From RUG12461 sp045661345 (GTDB lineage Bacteria > Bacillota > Clostridia > Lachnospirales > Lachnospiraceae): DNA of 64,000 nucleotides. Of the stretch, positions 44,901-52,830 are shown piece after piece. The notes below the pieces were generated by a model. That model worked only from the letters and a program-made list of their open reading frames with translations. It searched no databases and was not told where the DNA came from. Made by a program: the position numbers and the translations under genes. The stretch is taken from positions 22,408 through 86,407 of the forward strand of contig JAZRFM010000032.1 in the NCBI GenBank assembly GCA_045661345.1, written 5' to 3'. Position 1 is the first letter of the stretch. Every line of letters begins with the position of its first letter.

Positions 44901-45410
44901 GTTCATCCGGCGGGCATGTTTTTCTGCCGGCTCCAGGATCCCATTCTGACGGAGGAGGGAACCATCACGGATGAGGAAGCGGAAGAGAAGCTGCTGAGAG
45001 AAATGCGGCCGGACGGCAGAATCAGCACGGAAACGGAGGTGATTGCCGCCCTGGACAGCAGGTTTGCGGCGGAGGATTTTTCCGGCACCTCGGATGTGGT
45101 AAAAGCGGGCAGGAAGAAGGACGGAACCTTCACCCTGCATTCCGCGGTCATGGAAGAAGCGGATTTTCAAACCCTGGAAAGGTTTACCAGGCGGCGGATC
45201 ACAACCTTTGCAAGGGAGATCCTTTCCGGCAACATCGCTGCATCCCCCTGTACGGTGGATGACAAAAGCCCCTGCAGTATCTGTGCCTACAGTGCTGTCT
45301 GCGGGATGGAGCCGGAACATTTCAAAACGATCCGGCAGGCGGTATCAGGAGATGAGGGAGAGATTCTGGAACGCATGAGGACGGCTCTGACGGAGGGAAA
45401 AGATGGGTGA
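41973..45410 (+). CDS. addB: AddB, subunit B of the AddAB helicase-nuclease
   Basis: An 1145-residue subunit of the RecBCD-like AddAB complex, which resects double-strand ends for RecA. The N-terminal Walker A is GCAGSGKST (residues 9-17), the rest of the helicase-like core is inactive as in other AddB, and the C-terminal nuclease domain has VVDYKSGST. The iron-sulphur cluster cysteines are present: one in RYASCAFSYF and three in PCSICAYSAVC near the end. It overlaps addA by eight bases. In B. subtilis AddB recognises Chi. Confidence 0.95.
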   Translation: MSRLQFICGCAGSGKSTWAFQHVIERSRKEPDRNYLIIVPEQFTMETQKALVQRFPRHSIMNIDVLSFDRLAFRVFDDLGITDYRILEETGKNLVLRKVSQEKKEELTVLSANLRGMGTLTELKSLLSEFMQYQVTPEILEKLIEEERGTPAFSYKLRDILTVYRGFRDYLKGVYITAEEVLTLLMEKAEESALIRDSVIVLDGFTGFTPIQNQLLERIFPLVSEIYVTVTADEDTDLFKKPVLTDLFYLSEKTVYTLLQTAEDTDTEIAEPVRLTGAEGKRYLDAPELVFLERHLYRRRGQYTYRPAEENRQIRLCALPNPKEELTFAVSEIHRLVRTEGYRYRDFAIVSGDLATYATYAGEVFRRFSVPVFVDQKRSILFSPLTEMMRGLLGILCTGYAAESVFHYLRTGLSGIPREKVDLLETYVLARGIRGNQWKRRFVHPPARGTEEDLEELNALRERFLQELAPLEAAFLQESRNAENECRVLYEFLLTHHVEEQMLSAAESYREKEQPEKAREYERIYGIVIDLLDKIASLLSGEALSPEEFAEIFDAGLEEADVGLIPPGYDRVTLGDMERTRLSQIKILFFAGVNDGIIPKADPAGGMISELERGYFEEAGIALSPSPRERAFIQRFYLYSNLTKPAQKLILTYQKTDAEGKSRSPSYLISTIKKLFPGIPAEEPEPAQYLMETAKSAQCHLLSGFERLREGRTDQSFVTLYRWFERNGTDPVFPGRMLSAAFSSLLPKQIHPETARALYGTVLKGAATRMERYASCAFSYFMQYGLRLTERDLHDLGAPDIGNVYHLALEQYGKLLAAAGRDWADVSEEESDTLSAGALSAAVLSLEKGEFYADAKGKYDLARTQRILQRSVRTLTSQLKAGRFSPELYEAVFGPDSALEATTFPLGEDGKLLLSGRIDRLDTFLSGEDLYVKVVDYKSGSTAYSLPQIYEGLQLQLVLYLAAAEELMQRKYPGKTVHPAGMFFCRLQDPILTEEGTITDEEAEEKLLREMRPDGRISTETEVIAALDSRFAAEDFSGTSDVVKAGRKKDGTFTLHSAVMEEADFQTLERFTRRRITTFAREILSGNIAASPCTVDDKSPCSICAYSAVCGMEPEHFKTIRQAVSGDEGEILERMRTALTEGKDG

Positions 45411-48400
45411 AAGAACGTGGACGGCAGAACAGACCCGGGTGATCGAAAGCAGAAATAAAAACATCCTGGTCAGCGCGGCTGCGGGATCCGGAAAGACAGC
45501 GGTTCTGACGGCGCGGATCGTCGGACGGATCCTGGATCCAGAGCATCCCGTGGATGTGGACCGGCTGCTGGTGCTGACCTTTACCAATGCGGCTGCGGCG
45601 GAGATGCGGGAGAGGATCCGGTCTGCCCTGGAGGATGCTCTGGAAAAAGATCCCGACAATGCCCACCTGAAAAAGCAGGAGACGCTTCTGCACCATGCAC
45701 AGATCACCACCTATGACAGCTTCTGCCTGTTTCTGGTGCGGAACTATTTTCACAAAGCGGATATCTCCCCTTCCATGCGGGTGGCGGATCCGGGGGAGGT
45801 GCTCCTTCTCTCGGAGGAGGTGCTGGATCAGGTGTTTACAGCGTTCTATGAGGAAGGGGCGGAGGACTTTTCCCTGCTGCTGGAAAGCTACAGCGGGAAA
45901 CGAAATGACGAAGCGGTACGGGATATGGTGCGGCGGCTGGCGGCTTTTGCACAGAGCCATCCCGCCCCGGAGGCATGGCTTGACAGGTGCAGGCAGGTAT
46001 ACCGGGATGCCGATGAAGAGGCGTTTCTTGACTCCCCCCTGTTTCAGGCCTGGTTTGCCATGAACCGGACGAAGCTTTCGGATCTTGCGGAGGAATACGC
46101 GTATTGCGTAAGGCTTGCAGGGGAAGAGGACGGACCGAATGCCTACCTGGACACGCTCCGCAGGGAGGCGGAGGGCTTGCACGCGGTCTCGGAGGCAGGG
46201 GATGTGGCATCGATCCGGGAGGCTGCGGCGGCGTTTACCTTCGGGAAGCTGCCGCCTGTCCGGAATACTTCTGTCGACCCACAGAAAAAGAAGGCAGTTA
46301 CTGACACCAGGGATAAAATTAAAAAAGAATTTAATATAATTAAAGCCTCTTTTCTGGAACGGGATCTGAGGGATTTTGCCGGTGAGAGCGGGAGACCGGG
46401 ACTGACCGCGGGCGCCATGATCCGGCTGACGGAGGCATATCTGTCAGGATTCCGGCAGCGGAAAAAAGAGAAGAATGTGCTGGATTTTTCGGATATGGAG
46501 GCATATGCCCTGCAGATTCTGACAGACCCGGAGACCGGAGAACCTTCCGATGTGGCGGAGAGCTACCGGGCGCATTTTGAGGAGATCATGGTGGACGAGT
46601 ACCAGGACAGCAACTCCCTGCAGGAGGAGATTCTTTCACGGATTGTCCGCAGGGAGAACGGGCGGAAAAACCTGTTTCTGGTGGGGGATGTGAAGCAGAG
46701 CATCTACCGCTTCCGCCTGGCCAGACCGGAGCTTTTCATGGACCGCTACCGGAGATATCCCCTGGAGGGCGCTTATGAAGAGCGGATCGACCTCCACAAA
46801 AACTTCAGGAGCCGGGAGGAGATTCTATCGGCGGTGAACGACGTCTGCTACCGGCTCATGGACAGGGAGATCGGTATGGTGTCATATGATGCGGAATCGG
46901 CACTCTACCCGGGAACGGATTTCCCGGAAACCAAAGAGCAGGGGATCCGCATGCTGCTGGCAGAAACCGGTGAGGAAGCCCTTAGGGACGCCGGGATCGG
47001 GGATGCCGTAGAGGCAGAGGCAAAAATGATCGCGGCGGAGATCAAGCGGCTTCGGAGGGGGGCGCATATCACGGACGCTGAGACAGGCACACTGCGTCCC
47101 GTCACATACGGGGATATTGTCATCCTGCTGCGCAGCCCCGGGAAATACGCGGACACGCTGGCAAGGCTCTTTGAGAAAGAGGGGATCCCGGCGCAGGCAG
47201 GCAGCACCACCGGTTATTTTGATGCACCGGAGGTTCTCACCATCCTGTCCTTTCTTTCTGTTCTGGATAATCCCATGCAGGACATCCCGCTGACAGCGGT
47301 ACTGCGTTCTCCCATCGGCGGCTTTTCGGATGACGATCTGGCCGCGGTCCGGCGGGAGGATCCGGAGGCTTTTTTCTATACCTGCGTACAGAAAAGCGAG
47401 AAGACCAGAGATTTCTGCCGCATGCTTTCCGGTTACCGGGATCGTGCCACAGATACGCCGATTCATGAGCTGATCACGGAGATCCTCGAGGAAACAGGGT
47501 ATCTGGACTATGTGACGGTGCTCCCCGGAGGTGAAAAGAAGCGGGCGAATCTGGAAATGCTGGTGGAAAAAGCCGTCGCCTATGAAAAAACCAGCTACCA
47601 CGGGTTGTATCATTTTGTGCGCTATATCGAAAAGCTCCGGAAGTATGAGGTGGAGACGGGCGGCGCCGAGCTGACGGCGGAGCTATCGGATGCGGTGAGG
47701 ATCATGAGCATCCATAAGAGCAAGGGACTGGAGTTCCCCGTTGTATTTGTGAGTCTCCTGGGGAGGCAGTTCAACAGGAGTGATGAGAGAAACGCGCTCC
47801 TCATTCATCCGGAGTACGGACTGGGCCTGCACGAGGTGGATGTGAAACAGCGCACACGGCATACCACGCTGCTCAGGGATGCGATTCAGGAAATCAGCCG
47901 AGCGGAAAACATGGGGGAAGAGCTGCGGATCCTGTATGTGGCGATGACAAGAGCCAGAGAAAAACTGATCTTCACCGCAGGAGTCAAGGACGCGGCGGCT
48001 TTGGCGGAAACGGAACGGGACGCCTGTGCCTGCGCGGCAATGAAGGAGGGAGAGCGGCTTTCCTTCTCAAAACGCTACCGGGCGACGAGCTTTCTCTCCC
48101 TCCTCCTGCCGGCGCTGCTGTCTTATCCGGGACGGTACGATATCCGGGTGGTGACGCCGGAACAGCTTATGGAGACGGAAACGAAGGAGTCCCTGACGGG
48201 AGCCATCCGTCTGCAGGCAGCGGAGGAACTGCTGAAAAACGCAGAGGGGGAGGGCATGGATGCGCTGCAGCATCTGACTTACCGTTACCCCTTTGAGGGA
48301 GAACAGGATATCCGCACCAAGGTGTCCGTCTCGGAGCTGAAGCATCAGGCCATGCTGTTTCAGGAGGGGGAAGCGGAGGAACCGGACTGGGTCAGACAGA

Positions 48401-48990
48401 CGGAGCATCCGAAGGCCGTGCCGTCCTTTGCGTCGGAGCAGGGCGGGGAAAACACGGGTGCGTTGCGGGGAAGCGCGATGCACCGCGTGATGGAATGCCT
48501 TGACTTCACAAAAATCGGCGGATTCTTATCCTGGGGCATGCAGAAAAAGAGGGACTGGGTGGAGGAAACCATAAGCGGCATGTGCGCAGACGGCAGGATT
48601 ACAAAAGAGCAGCAATCCCTTGTTTCGAGGCAGGCCATTCTGCGGTTTCTGGAATCGGATCTGGCGGCGCGGATGCATGAGGCGGCGAAAAAGGGAGTGC
48701 TGTACAAGGAGAAACCCTTTGTCCTCGGGCTTCCGGCATCGGAGGTTTATCACAGGGAGAGCGATGAAACCGTGTTGATCCAGGGGATCATCGATGTCTT
48801 CTTTGCGGAGGAGGGGCAATATGTTATTATGGATTACAAGACGGACCGGGTCGCGTCGGGTCAGCAGCTGACAGACCGGTATCAGACCCAGCTGGACCTG
48901 TACGCGGACGCGGTGAGCCGCAACAAGCACGCCGGGGTGAAGGAGAAGCTGATCTATTCGTTCCATCTGGGCGAGACGGTAGTGGTGTGA
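45403..48990 (+). CDS. addA: AddA, helicase-nuclease subunit A of AddAB
   Basis: A 1195-residue UvrD-family motor plus nuclease. Walker A is SAAAGSGKTAVL (Lys31), motif II is MVDEYQDSN, motif IV-VI segments LHKNFRSREE and YVAMTRAREKL are present, and SIHKSKGLEFPVVF is motif V. The C-terminal nuclease has the DYKTD motif (Asp1144) and QLDLYADAV. All catalytic parts are intact. It starts inside the end of addB, giving coupled translation. Confidence 0.96.
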   Translation: MGERTWTAEQTRVIESRNKNILVSAAAGSGKTAVLTARIVGRILDPEHPVDVDRLLVLTFTNAAAAEMRERIRSALEDALEKDPDNAHLKKQETLLHHAQITTYDSFCLFLVRNYFHKADISPSMRVADPGEVLLLSEEVLDQVFTAFYEEGAEDFSLLLESYSGKRNDEAVRDMVRRLAAFAQSHPAPEAWLDRCRQVYRDADEEAFLDSPLFQAWFAMNRTKLSDLAEEYAYCVRLAGEEDGPNAYLDTLRREAEGLHAVSEAGDVASIREAAAAFTFGKLPPVRNTSVDPQKKKAVTDTRDKIKKEFNIIKASFLERDLRDFAGESGRPGLTAGAMIRLTEAYLSGFRQRKKEKNVLDFSDMEAYALQILTDPETGEPSDVAESYRAHFEEIMVDEYQDSNSLQEEILSRIVRRENGRKNLFLVGDVKQSIYRFRLARPELFMDRYRRYPLEGAYEERIDLHKNFRSREEILSAVNDVCYRLMDREIGMVSYDAESALYPGTDFPETKEQGIRMLLAETGEEALRDAGIGDAVEAEAKMIAAEIKRLRRGAHITDAETGTLRPVTYGDIVILLRSPGKYADTLARLFEKEGIPAQAGSTTGYFDAPEVLTILSFLSVLDNPMQDIPLTAVLRSPIGGFSDDDLAAVRREDPEAFFYTCVQKSEKTRDFCRMLSGYRDRATDTPIHELITEILEETGYLDYVTVLPGGEKKRANLEMLVEKAVAYEKTSYHGLYHFVRYIEKLRKYEVETGGAELTAELSDAVRIMSIHKSKGLEFPVVFVSLLGRQFNRSDERNALLIHPEYGLGLHEVDVKQRTRHTTLLRDAIQEISRAENMGEELRILYVAMTRAREKLIFTAGVKDAAALAETERDACACAAMKEGERLSFSKRYRATSFLSLLLPALLSYPGRYDIRVVTPEQLMETETKESLTGAIRLQAAEELLKNAEGEGMDALQHLTYRYPFEGEQDIRTKVSVSELKHQAMLFQEGEAEEPDWVRQTEHPKAVPSFASEQGGENTGALRGSAMHRVMECLDFTKIGGFLSWGMQKKRDWVEETISGMCADGRITKEQQSLVSRQAILRFLESDLAARMHEAAKKGVLYKEKPFVLGLPASEVYHRESDETVLIQGIIDVFFAEEGQYVIMDYKTDRVASGQQLTDRYQTQLDLYADAVSRNKHAGVKEKLIYSFHLGETVVV

Positions 48991-49086
48991 GCCGGATTTG
49001 AAAGGGGGTGCGGCTTTGCCGCATTACGCTGATACGACCGCCCCAGGAAGATCCAGCTAAACACATCTCACAGGAGGAGCCATATC

Positions 49087-49689
49087 ATGCACGTTATTCT
49101 TGCCTCGGGATCGCCGAGGAGAAAAGAGATTCTTTCCCAAATCGGGGTAACCTTTACGGTGCAGCCCGCAAAGGGGGAGGAGCGGATTACAAAGCAGGTA
49201 CCGGAGGAGGTCGTGAGAGAGCTTTCCGGACAAAAGGCCGGGGAAGTGGCAGCGTCCGCCGGGGAGGACACCCTCGTGATCGGCGCGGATACCATCGTGG
49301 CGCTGGACGGGGAGATTCTCGGGAAGCCGAGGGATAAGGAAGACGCCGTCCGGATGCTGACAGGACTTGCGGGACGTACCCATGAGGTTTATACGGGCGT
49401 TACCTGGTGCTTTTGCAAAGGGGATATAAAAAAGACCAAAACCTTTACGGACTGTACCGAGGTGGAGATCTATCCCATGACGGAGCAGGAGATCCGCGAT
49501 TATGTCGAGACGGGAGAGCCCCTGGACAAAGCGGGAGCCTATGCGGTGCAGGGATTGTTCGCTGCCTTCGTGAAGCGGCTTTCCGGGGATTTTTACAATG
49601 TCATGGGACTGCCTGTGGCGAAGCTGGTACAGGAACTGAAGGCAGAGGGCATTTCCTTACAAGCGGGAGGATGGGGACATGACTTATGA
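49087..49689 (+). CDS. maf: Maf-family nucleoside triphosphate pyrophosphatase (dTTP/UTP type)
   Basis: A 200-residue house-cleaning NTP pyrophosphatase. The N-terminal SGSPRRKEIL, ADTIVALDGEILGKP and GAYAVQG-type segments match the dTTP/UTPase (YhdE) subgroup better than the m7GTPase subgroup, whose motif reads STSPWR. It hydrolyses non-canonical or excess nucleotides in the cytoplasm. A CAGGAGGAG site lies upstream. It overlaps the next gene by 11 bases. Confidence 0.92.
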   Translation: MHVILASGSPRRKEILSQIGVTFTVQPAKGEERITKQVPEEVVRELSGQKAGEVAASAGEDTLVIGADTIVALDGEILGKPRDKEDAVRMLTGLAGRTHEVYTGVTWCFCKGDIKKTKTFTDCTEVEIYPMTEQEIRDYVETGEPLDKAGAYAVQGLFAAFVKRLSGDFYNVMGLPVAKLVQELKAEGISLQAGGWGHDL

Positions 49690-49939
49690 TAAAACGGTTC
49701 TGCAATGCTTTCTGAAGGAGCAGGGCAGGCTTTTCCCGCAGCCGGTGGCCGAGACCGAGGAGGAGGCGGATGCGTTTCTTTCGGACTGTATGGCGACTGT
49801 CTGCGACAGCCTCGGGGAAGTGCGCGAGGTTCTGGATGAAAGCGGAATGGATGTATGCCGGATGACGGAGGAGGATCTGCTTGCGGCCGCGGAAGTCTTT
49901 GCGCTTCCGGACCACCGTTATCTGATCGTGGAAGGATAG
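49679..49939 (+). CDS. Small acidic conserved protein
   Basis: An 86-residue soluble protein with many Glu and Asp residues, e.g. VAETEEEADAFLSDC and MTEEDLLAAAEVF, ending DHRYLIVEG. Similar small proteins follow maf in related genomes from memory, sometimes labelled glyoxalase without support in the sequence. It overlaps maf by 11 bases and lies five bases before the foldase gene, so the three are one unit. No function can be assigned. Confidence 0.75.
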   Translation: MTYDKTVLQCFLKEQGRLFPQPVAETEEEADAFLSDCMATVCDSLGEVREVLDESGMDVCRMTEEDLLAAAEVFALPDHRYLIVEG

Positions 49940-49944
49940 GGGAC

Positions 49945-50940
49945 ATGAAGAAAAGACGCGGTATCTATGCGGCCCTCCTGGTGCTTGCGGCAGTCTTCTG
50001 CTTTTCGGGCTGTCAGGAGAAGGGGGATGACGGGAGCGGCACGGTGGTGTTTTTTTCGGCAGGGGACGACGAGCTTCTTTCCATCGGAACCACGAAGTGC
50101 CCGGTCAGCTATGCCAAGGTGCTGCTGGCGAATTATCAGAATCTCTACGGTACTGCCTTCGGCATGAATCTGTGGGAACATGACTTCGGGGACTCTGATC
50201 TGTACAGTTATGTGAAGGGGTTATCCCTGACCGAGCTGGCGAGGCTGATCACCATGAAATCTCTGGCCGAATCCCGGGGGCTTTCCCTCACGCCGAAGGA
50301 GACGGAGAATGCGCAGACAGCGGCGAAAACCTATTATGAGACCCTGACGGACGCTGAAAAGGAGTACATGCAGATAGATGAAGAAGGACTCTATTCGTTG
50401 TACGCGGATTATGCGCTGGCCAAAAAGCTTTACAACGAACTGACCGAGGGGGTCAACTATGAGGTCAGCGAGGACGAAGCACGGGTGATGACGGTGCAGG
50501 AGATTCTGGTGACGGATGATGCCGCGGCGCGGGAAATCCAGAATGCCCTGTCAAACGAGACTGATTTTGCCACCCTGGCCGCGCAGTATATGCAGGGAGA
50601 GCAAATTGAGAAAACCATCAAGCGGGGGGATCTTCCGCTGCCTGTGGAAACGGCAGCCTATGCGCTGGACAACGGGGACATCTCGGATGCGGTGAAGGCG
50701 GAGGACGGCTGGCATTTTATCAAATGCATCAACAAAAATGTGGAGGATCTCACGGCGGAGAATAAGCTTGTGATCGGCCAGAAGCGGGAAAAGGAGGCCT
50801 CCGATAACATCTATGAGGCATATGTCAAGGATCTGCCATCCTCCCTCAATCAGGATCTGTGGGATGCGGTGGAGATCAAAACAGACGGATCCATCACCAC
50901 GGATTCTTTCTTTTCCATTTACGAACAGTGTTTCCGGTGA
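49945..50940 (+). CDS. PpiC/SurA-like peptidyl-prolyl isomerase lipoprotein
   Basis: A 331-residue exported lipoprotein. The start at 49945 begins a signal (MKKRRGIYAALLVL, lipobox CFSGC). A SurA_N-like helical part follows, then a parvulin-type domain at about residues 170-285 (VMTVQEILVTDD, FATLAAQYM, GDLPLPVETAAYALDNGDISDAV, DGWHFIKC). It resembles PrsA-type foldases that help exported proteins fold outside the membrane. Parvulin active-site residues are not all clear, so a pure chaperone is possible. Confidence 0.82.
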   Translation: MKKRRGIYAALLVLAAVFCFSGCQEKGDDGSGTVVFFSAGDDELLSIGTTKCPVSYAKVLLANYQNLYGTAFGMNLWEHDFGDSDLYSYVKGLSLTELARLITMKSLAESRGLSLTPKETENAQTAAKTYYETLTDAEKEYMQIDEEGLYSLYADYALAKKLYNELTEGVNYEVSEDEARVMTVQEILVTDDAAAREIQNALSNETDFATLAAQYMQGEQIEKTIKRGDLPLPVETAAYALDNGDISDAVKAEDGWHFIKCINKNVEDLTAENKLVIGQKREKEASDNIYEAYVKDLPSSLNQDLWDAVEIKTDGSITTDSFFSIYEQCFR

Positions 50941-51001
50941 CAGGAGGGACGCTTGGGAACTGCTACAGAATCACAGTTCCTTACAGAAAGGAAGCGAAAT
51001 C

Positions 51002-52681
51002 ATGACAGGCTATGACTATCCGAGACCGCAGCTGGTGCGGGACCGCTGGATGTCGTTGGATGGCATGTGGGAAATGAACGGAGAAAAGATCAGGGTTCCC
51101 TTTTCTCCGCAGTCAAAAAGTTCACAATACGAAAAAGATCCCGGTGATACCCTTTGTTACCGGACGTCGTTTTTTTTGCCGGAGACCTTTGATCAACCCA
51201 TCGTGCTTTTACATTTCGGGGCGGTGGATCAGATCGCAGAGGTCTTTTTCAATGGGGAAAGGATCGGGGAACATCATGGGGGGTATCTGTCCTTTACCTT
51301 TGATGTGACAAAAACGGTTCGTCGGGACAGGGAGAATGAGCTCCTTGTCAGGGCGACGGATACACTGTCTTCGGATCTGCCCTACGGAAAACAGCGAAAA
51401 AAGCGGGGCGGCATGTGGTATACCCCTGTGAGCGGGATCTGGAACAGCGTCTGGCTGGAAAACGTACCGGCCCGATACCTGTCCCGAATCATCCTGACAC
51501 CGGATCTTGCGGGAGTGAATACGGAGCTGATCTGGAATGACGCGGCTGTCAACAGGGAGATCACCGTCCGTATCTGTGTGGATGAAGCGCAACAGCAGTG
51601 GAAAAACTATACATTTCGGGAAAATAAATTCAGAATTAATATTTCAAATCCTCTTCTGTGGACACCGGATCACCCCTTTCTTTACCAGATGGAGGTGACG
51701 GCAGGGGAGGACCGGATCCGTACCTATTTTGCCCTGCGCACCATCGGCATTCAGGAGATTCAGGGGGTCAACCGGGTCTGTCTGAACGGCAGACCTGTGT
51801 TTCTCCACGGATTGCTGGATCAGGGGTACTTTGCGGACGGGATCTATACCCCAGGAGACTGGGGCGAATACGAACGGGATGTGAAGCGGGCAAAGGAGCT
51901 TGGCTTCAACATGCTGCGCAAGCATATCAAGATTGAACCGGAGCAGTTCTATTACGCCTGCGACAGGCTCGGTATGCTGGTGATTCAGGATATGGTCAAT
52001 AACGGGGTCTACAGCTTTTTCTACGATACGGTTCTGCCGAATTTTATCTTCTGGATGAAGTCCGATAAAAAGCATCCGGAGATCGATATCCACAGGAAAC
52101 GGATCTTTATCGGGCATATGATCGAGACCATGGAAGCCCTGCACAACCATCCCTGTATCGTGGCCTATACGATCTTTAATGAAGGCTGGGGGCAGTTTGA
52201 AGCGGACCGGCTCTACGGGATTGCGAAAAATACGGATGACACGCGGCTCATCGATTCCACCTCAGGATGGTTTGCCCAGCACCTGTCCGATTTTGACAGC
52301 AAGCATATCTATTTTCACAGCATCCCCCTTCATCCGAAGAAGCGCCCCATGCTGCTTTCGGAATGCGGCGGGTTCTCTCTGGAGGTGAAGGGACACCGGT
52401 TTTCTCATATTAACAGTATTTTCGGTTACGGAAAATGTCACGACGAGGAGGAACTGACAGATGCGATCCTCCACATGTATGACGTGATGGTGCTTCCGGC
52501 GATCCGCGACGGTCTTTGCGGTTGTGTCTACACCCAGCTTTCGGATGTGGAGGATGAAGTCAATGGGATTTATACCTATGACAGAAAAGTGCGGAAGGTG
52601 ATCCCCGAGCGTATGCGGGCGCTGTCAAAAAAGATCCACTACGCGCTTTCCCTTGCGGTGGAGCCGGAAACAAGGGAATAG
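51002..52681 (+). CDS. Glycoside hydrolase family 2 enzyme
   Basis: A 559-residue GH2 protein with no signal peptide, so intracellular. An N-terminal jelly-roll sugar-binding domain (residues ~1-165) is followed by an Ig-like domain and a TIM barrel. The acid/base is Glu394 in IFNEGWGQF and the nucleophile is Glu454 in LLSECGGF. The start at 51002 follows AAAGGAAGCG; upstream in-frame codons overlap the foldase gene. Specificity (beta-galactoside, beta-glucuronide or beta-mannoside) cannot be read. It is shorter than most beta-galactosidases, lacking C-terminal domains. Confidence 0.88.
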   Translation: MTGYDYPRPQLVRDRWMSLDGMWEMNGEKIRVPFSPQSKSSQYEKDPGDTLCYRTSFFLPETFDQPIVLLHFGAVDQIAEVFFNGERIGEHHGGYLSFTFDVTKTVRRDRENELLVRATDTLSSDLPYGKQRKKRGGMWYTPVSGIWNSVWLENVPARYLSRIILTPDLAGVNTELIWNDAAVNREITVRICVDEAQQQWKNYTFRENKFRINISNPLLWTPDHPFLYQMEVTAGEDRIRTYFALRTIGIQEIQGVNRVCLNGRPVFLHGLLDQGYFADGIYTPGDWGEYERDVKRAKELGFNMLRKHIKIEPEQFYYACDRLGMLVIQDMVNNGVYSFFYDTVLPNFIFWMKSDKKHPEIDIHRKRIFIGHMIETMEALHNHPCIVAYTIFNEGWGQFEADRLYGIAKNTDDTRLIDSTSGWFAQHLSDFDSKHIYFHSIPLHPKKRPMLLSECGGFSLEVKGHRFSHINSIFGYGKCHDEEELTDAILHMYDVMVLPAIRDGLCGCVYTQLSDVEDEVNGIYTYDRKVRKVIPERMRALSKKIHYALSLAVEPETRE

Positions 52682-52703
52682 TGTGCCGCGGGCTCTTTGT
52701 TTG

Positions 52704-52730
52704 CTAGCACTCGTTTTTAATGAGTGCTAA
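52704..52730. promoter_or_regulatory. CIRCE operator (HrcA-binding site) of htpG
   Basis: CTAGCACTC, nine-base spacer, GAGTGCTAA: 17 of 18 arm positions match the CIRCE consensus TTAGCACTC-N9-GAGTGCTAA. It ends 7 bases before the -35 box of the htpG promoter, so HrcA binding would block the polymerase. Confidence 0.95.
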
Positions 52731-52737
52731 TTCTTGG

Positions 52738-52766
52738 TTGACTTTTGCTTTTTGCTGTCTTATGAT
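52738..52766 (+). promoter_or_regulatory. Sigma-A promoter of htpG
   Basis: TTGACT (52738-52743), a 17-base spacer, TATGAT (52761-52766); start near 52773. Confidence 0.75.
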
Positions 52767-52830
52767 TATCGGGATGAGAAAAAAAGAGCCGGCGACGGCT
52801 TTGGCTTTTATGGAAAAGGAGTGAATGACA

